A stretch of 64,000 nt of DNA from assembly GCF_000430995.1 (NCBI RefSeq), contig NZ_HF952018.1:1244449-1308448 (forward strand), written 5' to 3'. A model generated the notes under the pieces. That model had not been told where the DNA came from. It did no database searches and saw only the letters and a program-made list of their open reading frames with translations. The position numbers were made by a program, and so were the translations under genes. The stretch's first letter is position 1. Each line of letters starts with the position of its first letter. Below are positions 20,701-28,858 of the stretch, piece after piece. This DNA comes from Thermobrachium celere DSM 8682. GTDB lineage: Bacteria > Bacillota > Clostridia > Clostridiales > Caloramatoraceae.

Positions 20701-23199
20701 AAACAACTAAGTATAGAAGAAGAACAATTTGACTTAGTCGAATTAAAAACAACTAATAAAATTTTTGAATATAAAGATGTAGATTTATTTAATGAAAATC
20801 TAGAAATATTTAATGGTTATGGTGGCTTTGCAAAGGGTGGACGTGAGTATATTATAAAATTAATTGATAATATGTTAACTCCTCTACCTTGGATAAATGT
20901 AGTTGCAAATAATAGATTCGGTTTTATTGCTACCGAATCTGGTGGAGGTTACACCTTCTCTGAAAATAGCCGTGAAAATAAATTGACACCTTGGAGTAAT
21001 GACCCAGTAATTGATCATATCTATGAGACAATTTTTATAAGAGATGATGATACTGGAGAATACTTTACAATAACTCCTAGACCTGTAAGACATCAAAGCC
21101 AATATACTATAACATACGGTACAGGTTATGTAAAGTATATTCATCAGCATAATGGTATATTCGGTGAAATTACCTCATTTGTACCTAAAGACGATATGAT
21201 TAAAGTATCACTTTTAAAGATTAAAAATAATAGTAATTCAGTTAGAAGGCTATCTTTATTCTACTATGTAAAGCCTGTCATGGGTGTAACTCCATATTTA
21301 ACAAACCAATATATAGTAAATGAATTTAATGACAATATTAATTCATTCATAATTAAAAATAGCTACAATACTGATTTTCCAAACAGACTAATGTTTATTT
21401 CATCTTCAGAAAAAATAATTAGTTATACTGGAAATTTAAATGAATTCTTAAAAGATGAAAATAAAATTAACTCACCAGAGGGACTAAAATATGAAACATT
21501 AAGCAATACAGTTGGTGCAGGATTAAATCCTTGCTCTGTAGTACAAATAAAATTTGAAATAAAAGAAGATGAAGAAAAGCACGTTTCCCTTCTTATGGGA
21601 AGTTGTCTCAACTTTGAAGATTTAAACAACATAGTTAAAAGATATAGAGATATTAATTTCTGTTATCAAAAGTTAGATGAAGCTACTATGATGTGGCACA
21701 ACCTACTAGATACAATTAAAATTAATACGCCTAATAAACCATTCAACATTTTAATGAACACATGGCTTCTATATCAAACACTATGTTGTAGAATTTGGGC
21801 AAGGTCGGCCTTCTATCAATCAGGTGGTGCATATGGATTTAGAGATCAACTACAAGATGTACTCAGCTTTATAAATATAAAACCTGAAATTGCAAAAACA
21901 CAGATACTACTCCACTGTGCACACCAATTTGTTGAAGGTGACGTTCAACACTGGTGGCATCCAGGTAGTCACGACAAAGGTATAAGAACAAAATTCTCTG
22001 ACGACCTGCTTTGGTTACCATACGTTACCGCTGAGTATATAGTAAAAACAGGAGACTATGACATACTAGATATTGAAGTAAATTACCTTGAAGATGAACC
22101 TTTAGATGAAGAAACTGATGAAAGATATGGTATTCCAAAAACATCAAACATAAAAGGAAGCGTATATGAACACTGTATAAAAGCTATAGATAGAGCTTTA
22201 AAATATGGTGAACATGGAATACCACTTATGGGTTCAGGCGATTGGAACGATGGAATGAATACAGTAGGAAACAAAGGTAAAGGCGAAAGCGTATGGTTAG
22301 GATGGTTCTTAATTGATATACTAAACAGGTTCATACCTATTTGTGAAAAATTAAATGACATTGAAAGAGCCAACATTTACAAAGAACATATGCAAAGGAT
22401 TATAAATTCAATAGAACAAAATGCTTGGGATGGTGAATGGTATAGGCGTGCATATTTTGATGACGGAACACCACTCGGCTCTAGTTTAAACCAAGAATGC
22501 AAGATAGATTCACTTGCTCAGTCTTGGTCCTTAATATCAAATGCTGGTGATAAAGATCGTGCTGTTAAAGCAATGGACGCCGTAGAAAAGTACTTAATAT
22601 CCTATGACGACGGCATAATCAAGTTATTTACACCTGCATTTGATAAAAGCGATTTAAACCCTGGATATATTAAGGGTTATGTTCCAGGTGTACGAGAAAA
22701 TGGTGGTCAATATACCCACGCTGCTACATGGGTAATACTTGCATATACAAAACTGGGTTTAGGAGATAAAGCATTTAAACTATTTGATATGATTAATCCG
22801 ATAAATCACACCAATACCCAACTTGAATGTGCAAAATATAAAGTTGAACCATATGTTATGGCAGCCGATGTATATGCAGTAGAACCTCATGTAGGCCGAG
22901 GTGGTTGGACTTGGTACACTGGTTCCTCTGGTTGGATGTACAAAGTAGGTCTTGAAGGTATATTAGGATTTAACAAACTTCATGACAGGATAATTATAAA
23001 TCCTTGTATACCAAAAACATGGCCAGAATATGATATGGTTTATACGTTAAACGAAACAGTATATAATATTAAAGTCATTAATAAAAACTCAAAATGCACA
23101 GGAGTTGAAAAAATAGAACTAGACGGAAATATATTAAATCAAAATTACATTCCAGTTCTTAATGACAAAAAAACACATAATATTACTGTATACATGTAA
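14716..23199 (+). CDS. cyclic beta-1,2-glucan synthase (NdvB/Cgs type, GT84-GH94)
   Basis: A membrane enzyme of about 2827 residues that builds beta-1,2-glucan from UDP-glucose, cyclises it and trims it. Order: an N-terminal region, two membrane helices (385-442), a GT84 glycosyltransferase with TLDADTKLP (about 595) and QRMHRWIRGDWQ (about 745), several more helices (to about 975), a glycoamylase-like domain (about 990-1500) matching the cyclisation domain recently described as GH189, two beta-sandwich units, and a GH94 phosphorylase-type module with YGFRDQLQD, HWWHPG, GDWNDGMN (about 2510) and WTWYTGSSGWMY. The frame opens at an ATG at 14698 without a ribosome site. AAAGGGG at 14702-14708 lies 7 bases before the GTG at 14716, which is the chosen start. 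The frame is intact, and length matches Brucella/Agrobacterium Cgs. Confidence 0.92.
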   Translation: MALHLNTNHPFSIKGGTLSADELSRHAIDIAKEHKVSTNYNTILLNRLNNNFESITDIYKFFHEKHNQNTPLCPASEWLLDNYYIIEEQHKILLNQLDKSFFKQLLYLKNSIFKDLPRIFAVCYELVSHSDGRIDRDNLINFIESYQKVTPLTMQELWSLEPMLKISLLEYISSICLKIYNIQNIWDKVFEFNNLTTDEIIDNVSEHLKNMESIDYHFLERVLIYTKKTSQPTEKILEIINDKLFEYNITIDEVLHHEHQEQAKLQIAIGNAITSLRFVISLNFEDLFEELSYVEKILRQDPSEFYIKQDFESRSYYRQKIMEISKKYNIAETYVAKTALECCEGEKLSLKQKHIGYYLVDEGIDELLSRLNVNKKVKRHTLFTYLMPIFSLTILISSLYLKFAYNISPIGLENIYMILVLISVLPPALNISINLVNRFILNNTKPSFLPKLDFSEGIPSDCKTIVIVPTLIPNTKRVKELIKNLEITYVSNNSDNIYFVLLGDLKDSDKEIEDNDKDIIDTAVKLINELNEKYQDNKFYFLCRKRVYNESQQRYMGYERKRGAICEFNRLIRGYKDTTFNVIVGDIEKLLDAKYVITLDADTKLPISTAAKLIGTIAHPLNRAIIDHDLKVVVEGYGLIQPRIGIDIESSTKSKFTRIYASEGGIDTYSGAISDVYMDLFKEGIFTGKGIYDVDAFLQTLDTAIPDNTLLSHDLIEGSYLRVGLATDIELIDGFPQKYNSYIQRMHRWIRGDWQTIIWLNRFIKNAYGEKVLNPINSVSKWKIFDNLRRSLLPINYSILVILSLYLFNLKSIYLIMLLLIDIFLPVVFNSIDYFKLKYYKVRNRRLNNNIIYGFKNIFYQSILTVIFLPHLAHISLDAITKTIYRVYVSHKNLLEWVTAADVEKNTKNDLRSYVKLMVPSASVLSILALLSILLNKYNYIYALPLVIIWISSPLWAYKLSQPEIKTLYQPSDEDIKLIRNIAIKTWKFYEDIFNEENNYLPVDNIQEVPTLKIAHRTSPTNIGFLILSMCCAVDLGYITLKKFADMLNKTLSTIEKLDKWNGHLYNWYDTRTLQVLHPKYISTVDSGNLVAYLMVTSSTIEDYLNKKPIEYNFKDGIRDILSYYEIDNEVPDKDDLFELINELNPKLNSDKTKSILNDLNEYIKIYPNLINTSKLEFLNQKNEYQKLRTLIDEIKETKLKELPSLYREISNEINSLKNKISNIEYEILKLLDDELNLCNHEASNLINKLYNLKIRLDSFVKNTKFAPLYDKKRGLFSIGFDVDNNKLTNSYYDLLASEARIASYLAVINREVPVNHWFKLGRSLSEVDGYLSLVSWTGTMFEYFMPAIIMKNYAHSLIDETYKTVIRAQINYGRDRKVPWGTSESGFYGFDILLNFQYKAFGVPALGLKRGLSKDMVISPYSTLLVLPFKPRVAIENIKELIKYNLIGKYGFYEAIDFTPDRTHKDLNYGIVQSFMAHHQGMILTSINNYINRNILIERFHSNPNVIAGEFLLQEKIPVRTIITKNIKEDIRPLEKPQFIHVDFSKKLGLPKDLIPNCHLITNGDLSAMYTDYGCNYLKYKDIYINRWRDNITDKKYGSFIFIRDVNDNLIWSNTLEPTSILPEKYEVTFNDDKIKIFRSDNKIETTTEVCISAEDNCKIEKLVISNLSESEKTLEITSYMEITLSSLMADIAHPTFNNLFIRTEFVEKYNSIIASRRPREHGKKTIWAFHTLCTEQFSDNIEIETDRYKFIGRGNNLLNPKALTSPLTNTTGAVLDPIFSIRKRITLKPNSSITLAYVTGIAETKEQCIELCQKYSEFYNIDRSFSSAYLRAQMEDKYLSLTLNDKEIFSKILNHVVFTTSIRRKYKEKIENNIKGQSSLWAYGISGDIPIMLVKISKSDYMDIVETMIKCHEYYRVRGLLTDLVILVKEEGGYLQPLQSQIRDLVRFNNNLDQLDRFGGIFIRSMNNMPCEDVNLLYAVAKIVIDADLGNIQKQLSIEEEQFDLVELKTTNKIFEYKDVDLFNENLEIFNGYGGFAKGGREYIIKLIDNMLTPLPWINVVANNRFGFIATESGGGYTFSENSRENKLTPWSNDPVIDHIYETIFIRDDDTGEYFTITPRPVRHQSQYTITYGTGYVKYIHQHNGIFGEITSFVPKDDMIKVSLLKIKNNSNSVRRLSLFYYVKPVMGVTPYLTNQYIVNEFNDNINSFIIKNSYNTDFPNRLMFISSSEKIISYTGNLNEFLKDENKINSPEGLKYETLSNTVGAGLNPCSVVQIKFEIKEDEEKHVSLLMGSCLNFEDLNNIVKRYRDINFCYQKLDEATMMWHNLLDTIKINTPNKPFNILMNTWLLYQTLCCRIWARSAFYQSGGAYGFRDQLQDVLSFINIKPEIAKTQILLHCAHQFVEGDVQHWWHPGSHDKGIRTKFSDDLLWLPYVTAEYIVKTGDYDILDIEVNYLEDEPLDEETDERYGIPKTSNIKGSVYEHCIKAIDRALKYGEHGIPLMGSGDWNDGMNTVGNKGKGESVWLGWFLIDILNRFIPICEKLNDIERANIYKEHMQRIINSIEQNAWDGEWYRRAYFDDGTPLGSSLNQECKIDSLAQSWSLISNAGDKDRAVKAMDAVEKYLISYDDGIIKLFTPAFDKSDLNPGYIKGYVPGVRENGGQYTHAATWVILAYTKLGLGDKAFKLFDMINPINHTNTQLECAKYKVEPYVMAADVYAVEPHVGRGGWTWYTGSSGWMYKVGLEGILGFNKLHDRIIINPCIPKTWPEYDMVYTLNETVYNIKVINKNSKCTGVEKIELDGNILNQNYIPVLNDKKTHNITVYM

Positions 23200-23224
23200 G
23201 GGGCATAAGCCCCTTAATTTTTTG
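23197..23224 (+). terminator. Rho-independent terminator
   Basis: An 8-bp GC-rich stem (23197-23204 with 23209-23216) with an ATAA loop and a T-run, overlapping the stop codon of the glucan synthase. Confidence 0.9.
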
Positions 23225-23303
23225 TTAATTAATTCCCCTTGAAATTTATATTAAACATCACTTATACTATTAGAGATTGACTTTTATTAAAGGGGAGAAT
23301 ATT

Positions 23304-23948
23304 ATGTTTTACAAGCAAACCCTCAGCAAGATTAACAAAGGAGGATTTTGGAACATGCTAGTTATCGATGGAGTTGTAGGTGCAGGTAAAACTACTCTAA
23401 TGAACATACTAAAGAATGAAGGATTTATACCCTTTGAAGAGCCAGTTTATAACAATCCTATATTAGAAAAATTCTACTACGATAGACATAGATACAGCTT
23501 CCCTCTACAAATTTTCTTCTTAAATAAAAGATTTAAACACATAAAAGAAGCAAGTTTAATCGAAAATGCTGTAATGGATAGAAGTATATACGGTGATGTT
23601 ATTTTTGCTAAAATGCTAATGGAAAGTGGAGAGATGTCAAAGGAAGAATTTGAATTATACATAGAACTTTTTGAAAATATGATTGAACACTGTCATCCTC
23701 CAAAGCTTATGGTATATCTTGAAATATCAGTAGATGAAGCAATAAGAAGAATAAATCAAAGAGGAAGAGAATATGAAAAGATAGTTGAAAGAGAATATTG
23801 GGAAAGATTAAATAAACACTATCAAGAATATTTTAGTCAATACTCTATTTCACCTATTCTTAAAATAAATGTGGACAACCTTGATTTTGAAAATAACCTA
23901 AGAGATAGAGAATATATTATAAACTTAATAAAAGAAAATTTAAAATAA
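23304..23948 (+). CDS. deoxynucleoside kinase (dGK/dAK family)
   Basis: Phosphorylates a deoxynucleoside with ATP for nucleotide salvage. The P-loop is GVVGAGKTT, the DRS motif lies in VMDRSIYGD, and the lid is in RRINQRGREYEK, as in deoxyguanosine/deoxyadenosine kinases; specificity cannot be set. Three starts compete: a TTG at 23277, an ATG at 23304 with AAAGGGGAG 5 bases before it (214 residues), and an ATG at 23355 with AAAGGAGG 10 bases before it (198 residues, opening MLVIDGVVGAG like most family members). I list 23304, but the last gives the usual family N-terminus. It is a single gene between two terminators. Confidence 0.88.
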   Translation: MFYKQTLSKINKGGFWNMLVIDGVVGAGKTTLMNILKNEGFIPFEEPVYNNPILEKFYYDRHRYSFPLQIFFLNKRFKHIKEASLIENAVMDRSIYGDVIFAKMLMESGEMSKEEFELYIELFENMIEHCHPPKLMVYLEISVDEAIRRINQRGREYEKIVEREYWERLNKHYQEYFSQYSISPILKINVDNLDFENNLRDREYIINLIKENLK

Positions 23949-23972
23949 TGCTTACCCTTTTATATAAAGATT

Positions 23973-24021
23973 AAAAAAGTCCATGAATGGATGCCTTTAT
24001 TAATCCATTATGGACTTTTTT
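23973..24021. terminator. bidirectional terminator hairpin
   Basis: Stem 23973-23983 with 24011-24021, a small internal mismatch, then 23986-23992 with 24003-24009. It is flanked by A6 on the left and T6 on the right, and lies after the kinase gene. Confidence 0.85.
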
Positions 24022-24122
24022 GTTCTAGCTATTGTTTTAATTAAAATTAAACAATACTGTATTATAAACTCAAATGTGTTATAATTTAATTGTTTGTAAT
24101 AATGTTTTTGGGGGGTAATTAG

Positions 24123-24896
24123 ATGTTTTTTGACTGTCATGTTCACTCTACTTTCTCAACAGATTCAAATATGTATATAGAAGATGCTTTAAAATCTGCA
24201 AGAGAAAAAAATTTAGGAATTATAGTTACTGATCATATGGATATAAATTACCCTATAGAAGGTAGTTTTGTTTTTGATTGTAAAAGTTATTTTTTAGAAT
24301 ATGAAAAATATCGTTCAAATAGCTTTTTAATTGGTATTGAATTAGGCCTTAGAGATGATTGCATTGAAGAAAACAGAAATCTAATTGAAAAATACCCATT
24401 TGACTACGTTATAGGATCTATTCATGTAGTAGATGGAATTGATATTTTTCAACCAAGCTTTTATGAAAACAGAGAAAAAAGAGATTCATATTTACACTAT
24501 TTAAACTACATGTATAAATGTATTAAAGAGTGTGACTTCATAGATAGCTTAGGTCACATAAATTATGTAACAAGATATGCTAGATATGAAGATACGGAAC
24601 TTTATTATAATGATTTTAAGGAAATAATAGATGAAATTTTAAAATTAGTTGCTCAACGTGAAAAAGCAATAGAGATAAACACTAGAAGGCTGGAAAATAA
24701 AATAACAGCTAAAAATATGCTGGATGTATTAAAGCGTTTTAAAGAACTTGGTGGAAAATATGTAACTATAGGTTCCGATGCACATAATATAAATTCAATA
24801 GGTACAAATTTCGATATAGCAAAAGAAATTGCTGAATTATCCAATTTAAAAATTGTTTACTTTAAAAATAGAAAAATTAGATATATCAATGATTAA
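24123..24896 (+). CDS. PHP-domain phosphatase, HisJ-like
   Basis: A 257-residue PHP-fold metal phosphoesterase related to histidinol phosphatase HisJ. The metal ligands are visible: DCHVHSTFSTDS at the N-terminus, VTDHMDI, a Glu in GIELGLRDD, GSIHVVDG, DSLGHINYV and the C-terminal IGSDAHNINSIG. There are no his biosynthesis genes nearby, so histidinol phosphate as substrate is only a family guess. GGGGGG lies 7 bases before the ATG, and a TATAAT-like box at about 24080 may serve as promoter. It is followed directly by a terminator hairpin that begins inside the stop codon. Confidence 0.82.
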   Translation: MFFDCHVHSTFSTDSNMYIEDALKSAREKNLGIIVTDHMDINYPIEGSFVFDCKSYFLEYEKYRSNSFLIGIELGLRDDCIEENRNLIEKYPFDYVIGSIHVVDGIDIFQPSFYENREKRDSYLHYLNYMYKCIKECDFIDSLGHINYVTRYARYEDTELYYNDFKEIIDEILKLVAQREKAIEINTRRLENKITAKNMLDVLKRFKELGGKYVTIGSDAHNINSIGTNFDIAKEIAELSNLKIVYFKNRKIRYIND

Positions 24897-24927
24897 CTCA
24901 CCTTATTAAAAGGTGAGTTTGTTTATT
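24895..24927. terminator. hairpin terminator between convergent genes
   Basis: A 10-bp stem (24895-24904 with 24910-24919) followed by TGTTTATTT. It separates the PHP gene (+) from the parA partner gene (-). Confidence 0.75.
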
Positions 24928-25291
24928 TATTAAGCAATGCATCAAATCGAAGTTTAGAACCTACTATTCCTTCAACAATTTTTTCTATAAGTGTAATTTT
25001 TTTATCCCTTGATGTTATTGGTATATTATATTCCTTTGCTATAATTTTTAAATCATTTACACTTAAATTACATGATTTTAAATAGTCTACTGCTGCTTCT
25101 CTTGTTTTTATAAGTTCTAAATTATAACAAACATCAATTATATTATCCTTCTTATTTGATTTTTTCTTTTTTAATTTAGTATATTCAATTCTTAATTTAG
25201 CCTTTCCATTTTTTAAATCCATCAACTGCTCTTCTTCTAAACTGCATAAAAAATCCATTGTTATTTTAAGCAAATTCAAAGTCTCCTTCAT
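24923..25291 (-). CDS. small SAP/Rho-N-like partner of ParA
   Basis: I do not recognise a named family. The 122-residue protein has a lysine-rich middle (TKLKKKKSNKKD) and a C-terminal helix-turn-helix-like stretch (DLKIIAKEYN then KKITLIEKIVEG) that resembles SAP or Rho N-terminal modules, which often bind DNA. It overlaps the end of the parA-like gene by 4 bases, so the two proteins are made together. In plasmid and chromosome partition systems the small gene after parA usually encodes the DNA-binding partner, and that is the inferred role. No ParB-type HTH is visible. Confidence 0.6.
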   Translation of the reverse strand: MKETLNLLKITMDFLCSLEEEQLMDLKNGKAKLRIEYTKLKKKKSNKKDNIIDVCYNLELIKTREAAVDYLKSCNLSVNDLKIIAKEYNIPITSRDKKITLIEKIVEGIVGSKLRFDALLNK

Positions 25292-26190
25292 ACAACCCCC
25301 ACCTTAATTAAAAATTCATTTACAAGTTCAATCCACTCTCTTTTTACTTCTCCATAAATTCCACTATTACAATTATTTAGAACAACAGGTATACCGTATT
25401 CAGGTGAAATTGCATATATTGTTTTATTTTCTCTTATCATTGATTTAAACATATCAATACCACTTCTAATAAGTTCATCTTTAAAAGCTTTTTGAGCAGA
25501 AATCAATTCATTATTCCTAATTGATACCATAGTTGCAACCACACCTAAAAATTTAGGCTCTACTATATCTTCATTTAAATAAGTACAGTAATTATTATAT
25601 ATTTGTACAAGTTCACAAACTCTATTTCTTAATTGATTAATTCCTAATGTAGATAGATAATCCATTTTAGCTGGTATTAAATAATAATCACTTGCTATAA
25701 TAGCATTTTTAGTTACCATTCCAAAACTCGGTGGACAGTCTATGAGTACAATATCATACCTATCTTTTAATTTTTTAAGCTCATTTCTTAAATATGAATA
25801 AGTTTCAACATAATATTTTTTTAATTGCCTTTCAGTTGGCTTTGTTAATTTATTTGAAAATTTTGATGCTAAATCAACATCTAAATCTGTCAAACCTGTA
25901 TGAGAAAAAATAATATCTAAATTATTTATTCTATAAATCAAATCCTCAAAATTTACCATACTGCTTTTATTATCAAGAATTAAATCAAACCAAAATTTTA
26001 TTGTCCTATTTTTAGCAAAATTTGACTTCCACAGATCTACTTTTATAAAAGAAAAAGTTAGATTAGTTTGAGGGTCTAGATCTATTAGTAAAACTCTTTT
26101 ATTTCTATTTGCAATTTCAGCACCTATGTTTGCCGTTAAAGTTGTTTTTCCTACCCCTCCTTTGTTGTTTATAATTGATACAACTTTCAA
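25288..26190 (-). CDS. ParA/Soj-family partition ATPase (orphan)
   Basis: A 300-residue deviant-Walker ATPase. The Walker A box is NNKGGVGKTTLTANIG with the signature lysine, the A' motif is LLIDLDPQTNLT, and Walker B is DIVLIDCPPS. These enzymes form nucleotide-dependent filaments or gradients on DNA to place plasmids, chromosomes or protein complexes. The extended frame begins at a TTG at 26196, but AGGGGGAG (26198-26205) leaves no room for it. The TTG at 26190 has 7-base spacing and is chosen. The next gene overlaps by 4 bases. There is no parB, gid or rep gene nearby, so this is not the chromosomal soj-spo0J locus; it may be a plasmid relic or a protein-positioning system. Confidence 0.85.
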   Translation of the reverse strand: MKVVSIINNKGGVGKTTLTANIGAEIANRNKRVLLIDLDPQTNLTFSFIKVDLWKSNFAKNRTIKFWFDLILDNKSSMVNFEDLIYRINNLDIIFSHTGLTDLDVDLASKFSNKLTKPTERQLKKYYVETYSYLRNELKKLKDRYDIVLIDCPPSFGMVTKNAIIASDYYLIPAKMDYLSTLGINQLRNRVCELVQIYNNYCTYLNEDIVEPKFLGVVATMVSIRNNELISAQKAFKDELIRSGIDMFKSMIRENKTIYAISPEYGIPVVLNNCNSGIYGEVKREWIELVNEFLIKVGVV

Positions 26191-26276
26191 ATTCAAACTC
26201 CCCCTAAAACTTATGTTACACTTCTATTTATATTTTTTTTTAATAATTTTATGTCATTAAAATGTCAAATACATTA

Positions 26277-26347
26277 TTTAAAAACCCCATGTAAGGAGTT
26301 CTAGGCTTTTTCGAAATCAAAAAACCAAAGAAAATCCTTACATGGGG
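26277..26347 (-). terminator. Rho-independent terminator of proS
   Basis: A perfect 13-bp stem (26285-26297 with 26335-26347) around a 37-base loop that contains a weaker inner hairpin. A T-run follows on the minus strand. Confidence 0.8.
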
Positions 26348-26371
26348 AAACTATTAAAGTACTTTCTTAAT

Positions 26372-28081
26372 CTAATACCTATTTGCCTCTTCAATAACTT
26401 CTTTAACTTTATTGTATACATCTTCTACCTTCATCTCTAATGTATCTGGTGAATTTCTAAGCTTAAACTCAACTATGCCATCCTTTATTTTCTTTCCTAC
26501 TGTAATTCTTATTGGAATACCTATTAAATCCGCATCATTAAACTTAACTCCTGCTCTTTCGTCCCTATCATCAATTAAAACATCAATTCCCATACTATTT
26601 AACTTTTCATATATTTCTTCTGCAGTTTTAACCTGTAATTCATCCTTCATAACAACAGGAACAACTATAACTTTAAATGGAGCTATAGACATTGGCCATA
26701 TTATACCTTTCTCATCGTGGTTTTGTTCAATTACTGCTGCCATAGTTCTATTGATACCTATTCCATAACAGCCCATTATTATAGGCTTTTCTTCTCCCTT
26801 TTCATCAATAAAGGTAGCCTTCATCATTTCAGAATATTTTGTTCCTAGCTTAAATATATGTCCAACTTCTATACCTTTATTTATAGTAATTTTCCCTTCA
26901 CACCTTGGACATTTATCATTTTCTGTTACATTTCTAAAATCACCAACTGTACCCGTAAAATCTCTACCATAATTAACATTTATTAAATGATATCCTGTAT
27001 CATTAGCTCCAACTATCATATTAACAATATTTTTTACTTCATAATCTATAAGCAGTTCATCAACCTCTATACCAATTGGGCCAGCAAATCCTACTTCAGC
27101 CCCTGTTGCTTTTTTTACTATTTCTGCATCTGCCATTTCTAAATTTATACATTTTAAATGATTTATAACCTTTGTTTCATTAACATCCCTATCTCCTCTA
27201 ACCATAACTGCAACTACTTTATCATCTGCCTTATAAATTAATGTTTTTGCAAACTTATCAGGAGTTGTATTGAAAAATTTTATTAGTTCTTCTATTGTCC
27301 TTGCGTCTGGAGTTTCAACTTTTTCAATATCTTTAAATTCTTCATTTTTATGTACATCAATATCAAAAGTTAGAGCTGCTTCAATATTTGCAGCATAATC
27401 ACAGCTATCACAAAATACTATTTCTGCCTCTCCAATATCAGATTTAACCATAAATTCCAATGAACCTGTTCCACCCATAGCACCTGTATCTGCTTCTACA
27501 GCTTTAAAATCCAATCCACACCTTTTAAAAATTCTATTATATGCTCTATACATCTTATCAAAAGATTCATCAAGTCCTTCCCAAGTTGCATCAAAACTAT
27601 ATGCATCCTTCATAATAAATTCTCTACTTCTTATAACACCAAATCTTGGTCTTCTTTCATCTCTGTATTTTGTTTGTATTTGGTAAAGGTTAAGAGGCAT
27701 ATCCTTATAAGATTTAATTTCATTTCTAACAATATCTGTAAATATCTCTTCATGAGTTGGACCTAAACAAAACTCTCTTCCATTTCTATCATATAGTTTA
27801 AACATTTCTGGTCCAAATACTTCCCATCTACCTGATTCCTTCCACAATTCTGATGGAAGTAATGCTGAACATAATATCTCTTGAGCACCTTCTCTATTCA
27901 TTTCCTCACGTACTATTTCCTCTATTTTTCTTAAAACTCTAAGACCTAAGGGCAGAAAATTATACACACCTGAAGCTAACTTCTTCATCAAAGCAGCTCT
28001 CAGCATTAATTGATGGCTAGATATCTCTGCCTCTGATGGAACTTCTCTTAATGTAGGCATAAAAAGATTACTTACTCTCAT
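26372..28081 (-). CDS. proS: prolyl-tRNA synthetase, bacterial type
   Basis: Charges tRNA(Pro) with proline and hydrolyses Ala-tRNA(Pro). At 569 residues it is the bacterial form with an editing insertion between class II motifs 2 and 3. Motif 1 lies in the first 70 residues ([19 protein letters not shown]). Motif 2 is [21 protein letters not shown]-like. The INS editing domain spans about 230-390 and includes [12 protein letters not shown] and [14 protein letters not shown]. Motif 3 is [13 protein letters not shown], followed by the anticodon-binding domain. AAAGGAGG precedes the ATG closely. Only 72 bases separate it from the upstream SDR gene, so there is no room for a T-box leader. Confidence 0.97.
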   Translation of the reverse strand: MRVSNLFMPTLREVPSEAEISSHQLMLRAALMKKLASGVYNFLPLGLRVLRKIEEIVREEMNREGAQEILCSALLPSELWKESGRWEVFGPEMFKLYDRNGREFCLGPTHEEIFTDIVRNEIKSYKDMPLNLYQIQTKYRDERRPRFGVIRSREFIMKDAYSFDATWEGLDESFDKMYRAYNRIFKRCGLDFKAVEADTGAMGGTGSLEFMVKSDIGEAEIVFCDSCDYAANIEAALTFDIDVHKNEEFKDIEKVETPDARTIEELIKFFNTTPDKFAKTLIYKADDKVVAVMVRGDRDVNETKVINHLKCINLEMADAEIVKKATGAEVGFAGPIGIEVDELLIDYEVKNIVNMIVGANDTGYHLINVNYGRDFTGTVGDFRNVTENDKCPRCEGKITINKGIEVGHIFKLGTKYSEMMKATFIDEKGEEKPIIMGCYGIGINRTMAAVIEQNHDEKGIIWPMSIAPFKVIVVPVVMKDELQVKTAEEIYEKLNSMGIDVLIDDRDERAGVKFNDADLIGIPIRITVGKKIKDGIVEFKLRNSPDTLEMKVEDVYNKVKEVIEEANRY

Positions 28082-28153
28082 TTTTTATCCTCCTTTATAT
28101 TAAAAAGCATTTAATACAAATACAAAAATTAAATTTAATAAATTTGCTCACTT

Positions 28154-28846
28154 CTATTTCCTATCTATTTTGTGCTTTTGTGGTTTCAAAGTTATTTCAT
28201 TTATAACTATACCTTCTCTCTGCATTAAAACAAAATTTATTGCATTTGCAACTTCTTCTGGTGTAATATATGTATCTTCTTCATTACTCTCTTTAAAATT
28301 TGCATTTCTGTAAAAGTTTGTTTTAGTTATATCTGGATGTATAGTTACTACCTTTACCCCATACTTTCTAGTTTCATCAAATAAGCTATTAGCAAAATGA
28401 GTTAGTCCTGCCTTTGTTGCTGAATAGGCACATCCATAAGTGCTTGATTTTTTTGCTGTTATAGATGAAATATTTATAACAAACCCTTTATTTTTCTTCA
28501 AATCCCTAAGCAACTGTTGTGTAAGTACAAGTGGTACCTCTAAATTAGTAATAACCATTTCATGTATTTTTTTAGGATTTAACTCCTCGTGTGGTCCAAA
28601 ATAACCTATTCCAGCATTATTAACCAAAATATGAATTTCATTACTTTTTCTTATTTCCTTAATTATTTCACAAAGCTTATTTATATCCATCAAATCACAT
28701 ATTATAGGTATAAACAATTCATTTTGATAATTTGTTTTAGAAAAGTCCCTACCAAATCCATAAACTTTATAACCATGATTTATCAATACTTTGCTTATCT
28801 CTAAACCTATGCCAGAAGACGCTCCTGTTACTATTGCTGTCTTCAT
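28154..28846 (-). CDS. short-chain dehydrogenase/reductase
   Basis: A 230-residue NAD(P)-dependent oxidoreductase with a Rossmann fold. The cofactor motif is TGASSGIGLEIS at the N-terminus, NNAGIGYFG follows the central strand, the catalytic Ser is in INISSITAKK, and the YxxxK pair is in CAYSATKAGL. Substrate is unknown. The ribosome site AAGGGATG precedes the ATG. The gene starts 12 bases after the spore photoproduct lyase stop and so belongs to the nucleosidase-splB-SDR transcript. Why an SDR travels with DNA repair is unclear. Confidence 0.88.
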   Translation of the reverse strand: MKTAIVTGASSGIGLEISKVLINHGYKVYGFGRDFSKTNYQNELFIPIICDLMDINKLCEIIKEIRKSNEIHILVNNAGIGYFGPHEELNPKKIHEMVITNLEVPLVLTQQLLRDLKKNKGFVINISSITAKKSSTYGCAYSATKAGLTHFANSLFDETRKYGVKVVTIHPDITKTNFYRNANFKESNEEDTYITPEEVANAINFVLMQREGIVINEITLKPQKHKIDRK

Positions 28847-28858
28847 CTTATCATCCCT

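Noticed and set aside
28082-28153. T-box leader for proS
   Set aside because: Only 72 bases separate proS from the SDR gene and they contain no T-box core.
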